Below are positions 1-6,857 of a stretch of 15,793 nucleotides of DNA, in pieces. Made by a program: the position numbers and the translations under genes. This DNA is from an uncultured Prosthecobacter sp. (lineage in GTDB: Bacteria; Verrucomicrobiota; Verrucomicrobiia; Verrucomicrobiales; Verrucomicrobiaceae). The stretch spans positions 1-15,793 of the forward strand of contig CANNUR010000046.1 of the NCBI GenBank assembly GCA_947523045.1. The letters are read 5' to 3'. A model generated the notes under the pieces. That model did not search any database, was not told the DNA's origin, and saw nothing but the letters and a program-made list of their open reading frames with translations. Numbering within the stretch: position 1 is the stretch's first letter; every line of letters begins with the position of its first letter.

Positions 1-2
1 TG

Positions 3-974
3 TACACCCTGCTCATCCTGCCGCGGCGCTTCCCGGTCAATGAGCGGGTCGCCGCCGGGGTCAGCTTCCGCGAGATGCTCGCCGAGTTCGGCGCCTTCGG
101 CTTCTTCATGTTCACCGTCCTGCTGGTCATGGCGATCTACCAGGCGCTCGGCGCGGCCGCCAACTGGGGGCTGGTGTTCGGCGCCGGCGCGGCAATCGCC
201 CTGGCCGCCGGGGCCTACACCCGCTCGCTTGGCCGGCCGATGTTCATCGTCATCCTGGTGACCATGCCCTTCCTGGCCACCACCGAGCTGGGCACCGACA
301 CCTGGATGCCCGACCTGCTCAGCCTGGAACTCGGCAAGGCCGCCGCCTGGGTGCTGGTCTACACCTCGGTCATCATGACCCTCCTGCGCAGCTTCGCCGG
401 CCCGGTCGTGCACCGGCTGTCGCCGATCGGCCTGCTTGTCGTCAGCGCCTTCGTGGCGGTCATCGGCCTGCTGCTGCTCCAGGGCGCCAGCGGCTGGAGC
501 ATTGTCGCCGTCGCCACCCTCTACGCCGTTGGCAAGACCTTCCTGTGGTCGACCACCCTCGGCCTTGTCTCCGAGCAGTTCCCGCGCGGCGGCGCGCTCT
601 CGCTCAACGGCGTCTCGGCGATCGGCGTGCTCGGCATGGGCGTCATCGGCGCCCCGCTCATGGGCATCTGGCAGGATGCCGACATCGACCGCGCCCTGCG
701 CGACAAGCACCCGGCGATCCATCAGCAGGTGAAGGGGCCGAACGCCGTCAACCTCGTCGGGACCGCGCCTTCGGTCGACGCCCAGAAGGTTTCCGCCCTG
801 CCCGAGGCCGACCGCCGGACGGTCGAGACCGTGCAGAACGAGTTCAAGAAGAAGACCTTTGCCCGCACCGCCCTGCTGCCGGCCTTCCTGCTCGCCTGCT
901 ACCTCGGCCTGTTTCTGCATTTCCGAGCGCGGGGCGGCTACCAGCCCGTCGTGCTCGGGGCAGGGGGGCACTGA
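3..974 (+). CDS. MFS transporter, C-terminal part (5' end outside window)
   Basis: The reading frame is open from the window edge, so the true start lies upstream and only about 323 C-terminal residues are visible. It encodes a multi-pass inner-membrane protein with alternating hydrophobic segments, a hydrophilic loop of about 65 residues near residues 222-288 of the visible part, and one last membrane helix (about 290-307). It aligns by eye with the following gene over shared motifs such as ELGTD-x-W, SPIGLL, YAVGKTF-x-W and the late loop, so the two are tandem paralogues. The family is the major facilitator superfamily. The substrate is unknown; the N-terminal half of the paralogue resembles the FHS sugar-permease group. 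No hairpin terminator is visible after the stop. Confidence 0.85.
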   Translation, partial: YTLLILPRRFPVNERVAAGVSFREMLAEFGAFGFFMFTVLLVMAIYQALGAAANWGLVFGAGAAIALAAGAYTRSLGRPMFIVILVTMPFLATTELGTDTWMPDLLSLELGKAAAWVLVYTSVIMTLLRSFAGPVVHRLSPIGLLVVSAFVAVIGLLLLQGASGWSIVAVATLYAVGKTFLWSTTLGLVSEQFPRGGALSLNGVSAIGVLGMGVIGAPLMGIWQDADIDRALRDKHPAIHQQVKGPNAVNLVGTAPSVDAQKVSALPEADRRTVETVQNEFKKKTFARTALLPAFLLACYLGLFLHFRARGGYQPVVLGAGGH

Positions 975-991
975 GGACGCGTACTTTTTTC

Positions 992-1020
992 TTGTTCATT
1001 GCAATTCACCCGCCTAAAAA
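992..1020 (+). promoter_or_regulatory. Candidate promoter of second MFS gene
   Basis: A TTGTTC box at 992-997 and TAAAAA at 1015-1020 are separated by 17 bases in the 118-bp gap between the two transporter genes. This would give a leader of about 65 nucleotides. It was identified by eye only, but it is the only AT-rich stretch in this GC-rich gap. Confidence 0.4.
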
Positions 1021-1092
1021 GGCCGGCCACTGCCGTTATCGTCGCTTCGCACCGCCCGCGGCCGCGCTCCCATCCAACCCATCCCTACCATC

Positions 1093-2670
1093 ATGTCCGC
1101 AAAAACTGAAGGCATCGCACCCAACGCCAGCCGCCTGCTCTGGGCCGGTTTCATGGCCATCCTCGCCGCCGGCGTCGGCTTCGCCATCCGTGGCGGCATC
1201 TTTGACAACTGGGGCAAGGAGTACGGTTTCACGGCCGCCCAGCTCGGCGCCATCGGCGGTGCCGGTTTCAGCGGTTTCTGCTTCGGCATCATCATCGGTG
1301 GCGTCATTGTCGACAAGATCGGTTACGGCAAGCTGGTGGCGGTGGCCCTGCTCGGTCACATCCTCTCGGCCTTCGTGACCTTTGCCGCCAGCACACCGGA
1401 GAACGCCTACCAGTTCCTGTTCTGGGGCATGTTCCTCTTCGCTTACGCCAACGGCACCCTTGAAGCGGTGGCCAACCCGCTGGTCGCCACGCTCTACCCG
1501 AAAAACCGCACCCACTACCTGAACATCCTGCATGCCGGCTGGCCGGCGGGCATGGTCATCGGTGCCGCCATCGGCTGGGTGCTTGACGACAAGATGCAGC
1601 TCAGCTGGAAGCTGCAGCTCGCCCTCTACCTGGTGCCGACGGTGATCTACGCCGTCATGTTCATGGGCCAGAAATTCCCGAAATCCGAGGCGGCCGAAAA
1701 GGGTGCGAGCTTCGTGCAGATGTTCAAGCCGGTCGGCATCTTGGGCGCCCTGGTCGCCTGCTACCTGCTTGCCCTGTTCTTTGGTGACATCGTCAAGGGC
1801 CTGGCCCCGGACAATGCCAAGGCCATCGGTTACGGCATTGGCGGCGCCCTGCTGATCGCCGTGGCGGTGATGACCCAGTTCTCCATCGGCTCCTTCCTGC
1901 TCTTCGTGCTCTTCGTCACCCACGCCCTCGTTGGCGCGGTCGAACTCGGCACCGACGGCTGGATCCAGAACATCACCGGCAACCTGTTCACCTCGGAGCA
2001 GGGCAAGTACCTCTTCATCTGGACCTCGGCCATCATGTTCGGCCTGCGCTTCTGCGCCCACTGGATTGAGACCAAGCTCAAGCTCTCGCCGATCGGTCTA
2101 CTGCTCGCTTGCGCCGTCATCGCCTTCATCGGTCTGAACCTGGCCAGCACCATGCAGTCCTTCGGCATGGCCCTGATCGCCCTCGGCATCTACGCGGTCG
2201 GCAAGACCTTCTTCTGGCCGACCATGCTGGCCGTGATCGGCGACCGCTATCCGCAGACCGGCGCGGTGGCCATGTCCATCATGGGCGGCATCGGCATGCT
2301 CTCCGCCGGCCTGATCGGCGGCCCCGGCCTCGGCTATGGCAAGGACCGCTTCGCCGGCCAGGAACTGCAGAAGGTCGACGCGGCCCTCTATGCGACCTAC
2401 AAGGCTGAGACGCCGAGCACCTTCCTGAACCTGAAGTCGACCGAGGTCTTCGGCCTGGACGGCAAGAAGCTGGCCGAGGCCAAGGAAGCCAAGGAGCGCA
2501 CGCCCGAGCAGCAGAAGGTGGTGGAGGCCGACCAGCGCGGCGACCGCGCCACGCTCAAGGCCGACGCCTACATCCCGGCCACCATGGCGCTGATCTACCT
2601 GCTTCTGTTGCTCTACTTCAAGGGTATCGGCGGCTACCGCGCCGTCCGCATCGACGAACAGGCGGCCTGA
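1093..2670 (+). CDS. MFS transporter (FHS-like), 525 aa
   Basis: This is a complete inner-membrane transporter of the major facilitator superfamily with about 12 hydrophobic helices. The first spans about residues 11-33 and the last about 493-511. The stretch [18 protein letters not shown] near residues 135-152 recalls the loop of fucose/glucose permeases of the FHS group, which are proton symporters, but the substrate cannot be named from sequence. An unusual hydrophilic, lysine- and glutamate-rich loop of about 75 residues (about 414-490) precedes the last helix and is shared in shorter form with the upstream paralogue. The ATG at 1093 is chosen because it directly precedes the hydrophobic N-terminus. 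No Shine-Dalgarno sequence precedes it. An intrinsic terminator follows the stop. Confidence 0.9.
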   Translation: MSAKTEGIAPNASRLLWAGFMAILAAGVGFAIRGGIFDNWGKEYGFTAAQLGAIGGAGFSGFCFGIIIGGVIVDKIGYGKLVAVALLGHILSAFVTFAASTPENAYQFLFWGMFLFAYANGTLEAVANPLVATLYPKNRTHYLNILHAGWPAGMVIGAAIGWVLDDKMQLSWKLQLALYLVPTVIYAVMFMGQKFPKSEAAEKGASFVQMFKPVGILGALVACYLLALFFGDIVKGLAPDNAKAIGYGIGGALLIAVAVMTQFSIGSFLLFVLFVTHALVGAVELGTDGWIQNITGNLFTSEQGKYLFIWTSAIMFGLRFCAHWIETKLKLSPIGLLLACAVIAFIGLNLASTMQSFGMALIALGIYAVGKTFFWPTMLAVIGDRYPQTGAVAMSIMGGIGMLSAGLIGGPGLGYGKDRFAGQELQKVDAALYATYKAETPSTFLNLKSTEVFGLDGKKLAEAKEAKERTPEQQKVVEADQRGDRATLKADAYIPATMALIYLLLLLYFKGIGGYRAVRIDEQAA

Positions 2671-2690
2671 TCTCCGACATTCCCCTCCGC

Positions 2691-2727
2691 AGCGGCGTCC
2701 TCCATCCCAGGGGACGCCGCTTGCTTT
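2691..2727 (+). terminator. Intrinsic terminator after MFS gene
   Basis: A perfect 10-bp stem (2691-2700 with 2712-2721) encloses an 11-base loop and is followed by a T-rich tail (TGCTTTT). It begins 20 bases after the stop codon of the transporter gene and ends that transcription unit. Confidence 0.8.
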
Positions 2728-2738
2728 TCTGCCTTTCC

Positions 2739-2773
2739 AATCTGAAATCTGGGATCTGAAATTTGCGATTTGC
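2739..2773 (+). repeat. Five tandem degenerate heptanucleotides
   Basis: Five consecutive 7-base units read AATCTGA, AATCTGG, GATCTGA, AATTTGC and GATTTGC, with consensus RATYTGN. The tract is AT-rich in a GC-rich genome. It ends about 11 bases before the ATG of the next gene, inside its 5' region. It looks like a short tandem-repeat locus of the kind scattered between genes. Confidence 0.7.
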
Positions 2774-2784
2774 CCCGCCAGCCC

Positions 2785-3015
2785 ATGCCCACCTACATCT
2801 ACGAAATGATCCCCGAGTCCGAAGCCGAAACCCCGCGCCGGTTTGAGGTGCGTCAGAGCATGAAGGACGCGCCGCTGACGACCGATCCCGAGACGGGGCG
2901 ACCGGTGCGCCGCGTCATCATTGGCGGTACCGGCCTCATGGGCGGTGGTGGCGGCGCTGCCGCCCCGGTTCGGTCCGCTGGCGATTCCTGCGGCACGGGC
3001 TGCGGCTGTCACTGA
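2785..3015 (+). CDS. FmdB-like small protein lacking zinc-ribbon cysteines
   Basis: A 76-residue protein. Its first half matches the FmdB putative regulatory family, which usually begins MPTYEYRC and carries two CxxC zinc knuckles followed by a QSM-x-D-x-PLT segment. Here the start MPTYIYEM, then FEVRQSMKDAPLT and PVRRVI, are in the right order. The first CxxC region is replaced by an acidic stretch, and the second (normally CPECG) reads DPETG, so all four zinc ligands are missing. The C-terminus is glycine- and alanine-rich and ends SCGTGCGCH, with three cysteines. The start is set at ATG 2785; an upstream in-frame TTG at 2770 lies inside the repeat tract and is less likely. The function is unknown; family members are often annotated as regulators without proof. 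Confidence 0.75.
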   Translation: MPTYIYEMIPESEAETPRRFEVRQSMKDAPLTTDPETGRPVRRVIIGGTGLMGGGGGAAAPVRSAGDSCGTGCGCH

Positions 3016-3091
3016 GTTGGTTGCGTGGTCCGTCAAACTCGCGCAAAATCAGCTTGCGGGTGCGCTCGGCCGGAGGCAGGATGAAGGCTCG

Positions 3092-3106
3092 CTGTTTTCA
3101 AAACAG
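3092..3106. repeat. 15-bp near-perfect palindrome before tRNA-Ser
   Basis: CTGTTTT and AAAACAG flank a single C, giving a 7+1+7 palindrome that ends 9 bases before the tRNA-Ser 5' end. It could be an operator or part of the tRNA leader. The loop is too short for a stable RNA hairpin, so a DNA-level site is more likely if it is functional. Confidence 0.5.
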
Positions 3107-3115
3107 TTGGATCAA

Positions 3116-3205
3116 GGACAGATGCCGGAGTGGTCGATCGGGCACGCCTGGAAAGCGTGTGTGCTGTCAAAGGCACCGAGGGTTCGAATCCCTCTCTGTC
3201 CGCCA
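3116..3205 (+). tRNA. tRNA-Ser (anticodon GGA)
   Basis: A 90-nucleotide class II tRNA with encoded CCA. The acceptor stem is GGACAGA with TCTGTCC. The anticodon stem CACGC/GCGTG encloses loop CTGGAAA, giving anticodon GGA at 3150-3152, which reads UCC and UCU. A long variable arm with stem GTGC/GCAC supports the serine identity, and the T arm is GAGGG-TTCGAAT-CCCTC. A 6-bp hairpin (3206-3220) follows directly after CCA but has no U-tract. Confidence 0.96.
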
Positions 3206-3284
3206 GCCCGCGCAGCGGGCGAGGACAGCAAGGCCAAACCCGGATGGCCTGAGCCTGCGAAGGAAAATCCCTCTCTGTCCGCCA
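3187..3284 (+). repeat. 19-bp direct repeat of the tRNA-Ser 3' end
   Basis: The last 19 bases of the tRNA gene, including CCA (3187-3205), recur perfectly at 3266-3284, 79 bases downstream. Direct repeats of a tRNA 3' end are the hallmark of tyrosine-recombinase attachment sites. They can also arise from partial tRNA duplication. The 60 bases between the copies hold no gene. Confidence 0.85.
3223..3284 (+). pseudogene. tRNA-like remnant of tRNA-Ser ending in CCA
   Basis: A 62-nucleotide stretch begins with GGACAG (3223-3228) and ends with CTGTCC-G-CCA (3275-3284), so it can form the first six base pairs of the neighbouring tRNA-Ser acceptor stem. In between is a 6-bp hairpin AGGCCA/TGGCCT (3231-3236 and 3245-3250). 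A decayed T arm, GAAGG/CCCTC with one mismatch (3259-3263 and 3269-3273), has a 5-base loop. There is no anticodon arm. It could be a degenerate tandem tRNA copy, a collapsed attachment site or a small structured RNA; the sequence does not decide. Confidence 0.55.
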
Positions 3285-3286
3285 TT

Positions 3287-3341
3287 CTTCGCCGTCTCAG
3301 CGGCGAAGCATGCCCTCCGTAGCTCAACGAGCGAAGGACGG
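3287..3341. repeat. REP-like paired hairpins downstream of tRNA region
   Basis: A perfect 8-bp inverted repeat (CTTCGCCG at 3287-3294, CGGCGAAG at 3301-3308) is followed by an imperfect one (about 3314-3325 with 3329-3341) built on CTCCGTAGCTC/GAGCGAAGGACG. The layout of two adjacent stem-loops resembles dispersed extragenic palindromic repeats. Only one copy is present in this window, so the dispersed nature is inference. The rest of the 375-bp gap (3342-3580) holds a 9-base tandem repeat (3395-3418) and a promoter, with no gene. Confidence 0.45.
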
Positions 3342-3394
3342 GCTGATGTTCTACCGCCCGGCTTCGAATGGCACGCCGGCCTGCTGGCGTCCTG

Positions 3395-3418
3395 GACAAG
3401 TCCGACAAGTCCGACTCC
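3395..3418. repeat. Tandem 9-mer GACAAGTCC
   Basis: Two and two-thirds units of GACAAGTCC lie at 3395-3403, 3404-3412 and, degenerate, at 3413-3418. Each unit contains part of a small palindrome (GGAC-AA-GTCC). The tract is intergenic, upstream of the rpmH promoter. Confidence 0.6.
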
Positions 3419-3472
3419 GCCCCCGAGCCAGGCAGCGCCAGGACTCCCCTCCATCCCTTTTCAGAACTGCAT

Positions 3473-3500
3473 TTGACAAAGCCCCGGGTGCGGGTAGTCT
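3473..3500 (+). promoter_or_regulatory. Promoter of rpmH-rnpA-yidD-yidC operon
   Basis: A perfect TTGACA -35 box at 3473-3478 is followed after 16 bases by TAGTCT at 3495-3500. The transcript would start near 3507 and give a leader of about 75 bases before rpmH. The -10 shares the TAGNCT form with the lipoprotein promoter at 9577-9604. Confidence 0.6.
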
Positions 3501-3580
3501 GCCCGCCCCCTTGCCGGAATGGTCCCTGTGGCCGCTTCGCCCGGGGATGTGACGCAAGCCATCATCCCACCCCACCTTTT

Positions 3581-3763
3581 ATGCCCAAGAGGACTTACCA
3601 GCCATCGAAACGCACCCGGAAGCGCCAGTTCGGTTTCCGTGCCCGCATGAAGACCCCGAACGGTCGCGACATCATCCGTCGCCGCCGCGCCCGCGGCCGC
3701 AAGCGCCTCATGCCGGTGGGTGTGGAGATCCACTACAAGCGCCACGTACAGCAGCACGCCTGA
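3581..3763 (+). CDS. rpmH: 50S ribosomal protein L34, extended
   Basis: A 60-residue, strongly basic protein of the large ribosomal subunit. Residues 2-43 carry the L34 signature: [25 protein letters not shown], then the arginine-rich stretch ending GRKRL. Most L34 proteins end soon after this point at 44-47 residues. This one continues with about 15 more residues, including [12 protein letters not shown]. The ATG is fixed by the conserved N-terminus; no Shine-Dalgarno sequence precedes it. rnpA follows after 17 bases, the usual bacterial order. Confidence 0.96.
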   Translation: MPKRTYQPSKRTRKRQFGFRARMKTPNGRDIIRRRRARGRKRLMPVGVEIHYKRHVQQHA

Positions 3764-3780
3764 GTGCGCTGAGGCCCGCC

Positions 3781-4140
3781 ATGCGCCTGCCCTCCCGCCT
3801 TCGTCTGAAGGAGTCGCGCGATTTTGCGCGCATCAAAAAAGAGGGCAGCAGTCAGGCGGGCCGCTTTTTTGTCCTGGGCCTGCTGCGTGATGACAGTTTT
3901 GCCGACTTCCGCTTCGGCCTGGTCACAGGCAAAAAGCTGGGCAATGCCGTGCAGCGCAACCGTCTCCGGCGGCAGATGCGCGAGATCATCCGCGCGGCCC
4001 GGCCGCGGATCCTTCCGGGCCATGCCTTCGTCACCATTGCCCGCTGGCGCGCCCCGGCCGCGCCCTACGCCGAACTCGAGCAGGACTGGCTGCGCCTTGC
4101 CCGCCGAGCCGGTCTGCTGGCGCCCGAGCCGCGACCATGA
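3781..4140 (+). CDS. rnpA: Ribonuclease P protein component
   Basis: A 119-residue basic protein that assists the RNase P RNA in cleaving the 5' leader from tRNA precursors. The family signature [15 protein letters not shown], the RNR motif that contacts RNA, lies at residues 54-68, preceded by the typical [10 protein letters not shown]. The N-terminal [15 protein letters not shown] is the conserved substrate-binding start. Length is normal for the family (about 110-130). The stop codon overlaps the start of yidD (ATGA at 4137-4140), showing translational coupling. Confidence 0.96.
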   Translation: MRLPSRLRLKESRDFARIKKEGSSQAGRFFVLGLLRDDSFADFRFGLVTGKKLGNAVQRNRLRRQMREIIRAARPRILPGHAFVTIARWRAPAAPYAELEQDWLRLARRAGLLAPEPRP

Positions 4141-4388
4141 AACTCCTCGTGCGCGTTCTCATCCGGGGCTATCAGCTGCTGGTCTCCCCGGTGCTGCACT
4201 TTCTCGCCGGCCCGGCCGCCGGCTGTCGTTTCACGCCGACCTGCTCCGAGTACTTCCTGCAGGCGGTCGAAACCCACGGCATCCTGCGCGGCGGCTGGCT
4301 CGGCCTGCGCCGCCTCGCCCGCTGCAATCCCTGGGGCGGACAGGGGCATGATCCCGTCCCTGGCTGCACGGGCCGTCACCCGCACTAA
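4137..4388 (+). CDS. yidD: Membrane protein insertion efficiency factor YidD
   Basis: An 83-residue protein of the YidD family, a small membrane-associated protein thought to help YidC insert inner-membrane proteins. It has an amphipathic N-terminus (residues 1-22), the diagnostic [11 protein letters not shown] (29-39), and [18 protein letters not shown] (58-75). Four cysteines (30, 36, 63, 77) are present; the first three are the family's conserved ones. The start overlaps the rnpA stop, and yidC follows after 18 bases. Confidence 0.96.
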   Translation: MKLLVRVLIRGYQLLVSPVLHFLAGPAAGCRFTPTCSEYFLQAVETHGILRGGWLGLRRLARCNPWGGQGHDPVPGCTGRHPH

Positions 4389-4406
4389 ATTCTGACCCTT
4401 TCCCTC

Positions 4407-6230
4407 ATGGACCGCAAAGCTTGGTTTGTCATCACCCTCTGCGCCGTTGGCATGGCCGTGAACTACTGGTTCGCCGTGCAAAACCAGCAGGCGCTCGCCG
4501 CCCAGAAGGCGGCGGCGCCCAAGCCGGCCGCCGTGGCGCCGGCGACCGCTGCTGAAACCGCTGCCGCATCACCCGCCGCCAACGCAACCCCGGCCGCTGC
4601 GGCGGCGTCGCAGACCGCTCCCGAAGAGCGTCACGTCATCGAGAAGGGCAGCGTGGCCTGGCACTTCACCACCCGCGGTGGCGGTGTTGAGAAAACCGTG
4701 CTCGGCGGCAGCGACCAGATCACCCTCAACGGCCACGGCAAGGAACCGGTCGGCGCCCTGCGCCGCGAGGCGGCCGGACTGGATGCCGTCGCCTACCGGA
4801 TCACGCAGAAAAGCGCGGACGGCGTCACCTTCGAGGGCGTCACCGCCGATGGCATTGCGGTGCGCAAGGCGTATGCCTTCGGCACCGACAAGGCGGCCGA
4901 CCCGCATCTGCTGCGTTTGACGGTCACCCTGACCAACACCGGCACCGCGGCGCATCGTTCGGAGGAGTACCACCTCTTCGCCGGCACGGCCGCCTCGATG
5001 GCGCCCGATGAACCGCTGAAGCCAAGCGTGTTTTGGAACGACGCCGGCGATGCCGACCACAAGGACGCCAACTGGTTCGGTGGCGGCATGTTCTCCAATG
5101 AAAAGACCGAGTACCGGGCCAGCCATGCACGCCTGCGCTACGCCGGTGTCATGAGCCGTTTCTATGCGACGATCGTCAGTCGCGAAGGCCGGCCGGAGAA
5201 GACGGGCAAGATCTGGGCCTCGCGCTTCCTGGTCGATCACTCGAACGACAAGTACAAGGATGAGGAAGCCGGTCGCACGGACTGGGCCATGCAGGCCGCG
5301 GTCAGCCTGCCGCCGGTCGAACTGGCCCCGGGTGCCAGCCAGGCCGAGGAGTATGAAATCTACATGGGGCCGAAGGAGTACCACCGGCTCAAGGAACTCG
5401 GCGGCCAGCGCGAGTTCATCATGTTCTACGGCATGTTCGGGCTGATCAGCAAGGGCCTGACCAATGTCATGCGCTGGATGCACGACCTGAGCGGCAATTG
5501 GGGCATCGCCATCATCCTGCTGACCATTGTCATCCGCACCCTGCTCTGGCCGCTGCAGTCGAAGGCCCAGTATTCGATGAAGCGCATGGCCCTGCTGGCG
5601 CCGAAGATGAAGGAGCTGCAGGAGAAGTTCAAAGATGAGCCGCAGAAGCAGCAGATGGAGGTGATGAAGCTGTACAAGGATTACGGCGTCAACCCGCTCG
5701 GCGGCTGCCTGCCGATGCTGCTGCAGATCCCCATCTTCTTCGCCTTCTACAGCGTCCTGCAGAACGCCGCCGAACTCCGCGGCCAGCCCTTCCTGTGGGT
5801 GAAGGATCTGTCGATCGCCGACACTGTCCACACCCTGGTTTTCCCCTTCCAGCTGCCGCTGATGGGCAACGATTTCGACATCAACCCGCTGCCGCTGATC
5901 ATGGGCCTGACGATGATCCTGCAGATGAAGCTGACGCCGCAGCCGGCGACCGTCGACAAGACCCAGAAGGTGATGTTCGCCATCATGCCCTTCTTCTTCC
6001 TGTTCATCTGCTACAACTTCGCCGCGGCGCTGTCGCTCTACTGGTCGACCCAGAACGTCTATGCGATCTTCCAGAGCTGGATCATGCGCATGTACATGAA
6101 GGATCCGGTGCTGGAGAAGGTTGAGCGCCTGCCCAAGGGCCCGCCGCCGCAGAACCCCTTCTTCAACCCGATGAACCCGGGCAACAAGGACAAGAAGAAG
6201 GGCCACAAGCCGCCGAAGCTCGGGGGGTAG
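4407..6230 (+). CDS. yidC: Membrane protein insertase YidC
   Basis: A 607-residue Oxa1/YidC insertase that inserts and folds inner-membrane proteins, with or without the Sec translocon. An N-terminal membrane helix (about 5-23) is followed by an alanine/proline-rich linker (about 30-72), a large periplasmic beta domain (about 75-330), and the five-helix insertase domain from about residue 345 to 560. Arg377, in the segment IRTLLWPLQSKAQYSMKRM, matches the conserved arginine of the hydrophilic substrate groove. The coiled C1 region follows, then VNPLGGCLPMLLQIPIFF. The C-terminal tail is lysine-, proline- and asparagine-rich, as is common for ribosome contact. This is the long form typical of bacteria with an outer membrane. 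The ATG lies directly before the first helix; no Shine-Dalgarno sequence is visible. Confidence 0.97.
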   Translation: MDRKAWFVITLCAVGMAVNYWFAVQNQQALAAQKAAAPKPAAVAPATAAETAAASPAANATPAAAAASQTAPEERHVIEKGSVAWHFTTRGGGVEKTVLGGSDQITLNGHGKEPVGALRREAAGLDAVAYRITQKSADGVTFEGVTADGIAVRKAYAFGTDKAADPHLLRLTVTLTNTGTAAHRSEEYHLFAGTAASMAPDEPLKPSVFWNDAGDADHKDANWFGGGMFSNEKTEYRASHARLRYAGVMSRFYATIVSREGRPEKTGKIWASRFLVDHSNDKYKDEEAGRTDWAMQAAVSLPPVELAPGASQAEEYEIYMGPKEYHRLKELGGQREFIMFYGMFGLISKGLTNVMRWMHDLSGNWGIAIILLTIVIRTLLWPLQSKAQYSMKRMALLAPKMKELQEKFKDEPQKQQMEVMKLYKDYGVNPLGGCLPMLLQIPIFFAFYSVLQNAAELRGQPFLWVKDLSIADTVHTLVFPFQLPLMGNDFDINPLPLIMGLTMILQMKLTPQPATVDKTQKVMFAIMPFFFLFICYNFAAALSLYWSTQNVYAIFQSWIMRMYMKDPVLEKVERLPKGPPPQNPFFNPMNPGNKDKKKGHKPPKLGG

Positions 6231-6231
6231 C

Positions 6232-6250
6232 ACGGGTCGGGAACACCCGT
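6232..6250 (+). other. Hairpin directly after yidC stop
   Basis: ACGGGT (6232-6237) and ACCCGT (6245-6250) form a 6-bp stem just behind the stop codon. There is no following T run, so it is at best an attenuator or an RNA-stability element. The rest of the 168-bp gap before jag contains another short inverted repeat (CGCGA-TCT-TCGCG) and a candidate promoter. Confidence 0.35.
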
Positions 6251-6349
6251 CCGTGCATCGCCCGCATGAAGCAGGAGCCTGCGCTGCTCGCGTGCAGTGC
6301 CAGGCATCGGAAACCGCCGCGATCTTCGCGTGCGTCGGCACGGTTTTCG

Positions 6350-6378
6350 TTGAGATTGGGGGCAGGCCTTTTTAACGT
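6350..6378 (+). promoter_or_regulatory. Candidate promoter of jag
   Basis: TTGAGA (6350-6355) and TAACGT (6373-6378) are 17 bases apart. The predicted start near 6385 leaves a leader of only about 14 bases before the jag ATG. It would allow jag to be expressed independently of yidC, from which it is separated by 168 bases. Confidence 0.4.
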
Positions 6379-6398
6379 GGCCTATCCCGCACGCCGCC

Positions 6399-6851
6399 AT
6401 GAACGCCCTGACCCACGCCCGCCACATCGTTGACACCATGCTCGGCTACCTGGGCTTTGCGGTCCGCATTGAGGAGACCGACGGCCCCGAGGGTCCGACC
6501 CTGCAGTTGCACACCGAGGATGCGGATCGGCTCATCGGCCGCCGCGGCGCCACCCTCGAGGACATCCAGTACCTGGTGAACCGCATCCTGCAGAAACACC
6601 TGCCTGGCGCGCCGCGGGTGAGGGTCGACATCGAGTACTTCCGCAGCATGAAGGAGGACCGGATGGTCGATCATGCGCGTGAGCTGGGCGAGCGGGTGCG
6701 CGCCACGGGGCAGTCGCAGACGACCGAGCCGATGAACAGCTACTACCGCCGGCTGGTCCACCAGGTTTTTGCTGAGGATCCGCAGGTGATGAGCGTCAGC
6801 CTCGACGGCGAGGCGCGGTTCAAACGCATCCTGCTGAAGAAGCGCGCCTGA
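6399..6851 (+). CDS. jag: KH/R3H RNA-binding protein (Jag/KhpB)
   Basis: A 150-residue cytoplasmic RNA-binding protein encoded just after yidC, its usual place. The KH domain (about 8-80) has the GxxG loop as GRRG at 47-50, within LIGRRGATLEDIQYLVNRIL. The R3H domain (about 85-150) has Arg117-x3-His121 inside EPMNSYYRRLVH. The N-terminal Jag_N domain of Firmicutes homologues is absent, which is normal outside that group. In Firmicutes the protein works with KhpA and affects cell elongation and division; a similar role here is inference. No Shine-Dalgarno sequence. It converges on the minus-strand transporter gene with a 6-base gap. Confidence 0.93.
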   Translation: MNALTHARHIVDTMLGYLGFAVRIEETDGPEGPTLQLHTEDADRLIGRRGATLEDIQYLVNRILQKHLPGAPRVRVDIEYFRSMKEDRMVDHARELGERVRATGQSQTTEPMNSYYRRLVHQVFAEDPQVMSVSLDGEARFKRILLKKRA

Positions 6852-6857
6852 CCGGCC

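Noticed and set aside
1036..2061. Long open frames opposite the MFS, yidC, SLC13, permease and dgt genes (for example 1036-2061, 4569-6341, 7473-8690 and 12468-14384)
   Set aside because: They are antisense or out-of-frame shadows of well-supported genes, favoured by high GC. Their translations are rich in H, R, G, D and E without domain motifs.
3054..3082. Possible tRNA-Ser promoter TTGCGG-N17-CAGGAT
   Set aside because: Both boxes are weak and several alternatives in the same gap score equally well by eye.
3338..3376. tRNA-like wording (GTAGCTCAACG, then GGCTTCGAATGG) near 3319-3372 suggesting another tRNA
   Set aside because: No acceptor or anticodon stem can be formed. The GTAGCTC part belongs to the inverted repeat.
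3112..3476. Several ORFs across the tRNA-Ser gene and the downstream gap
   Set aside because: They run through the tRNA and repeats, have no recognisable protein features, and translate palindromic DNA.
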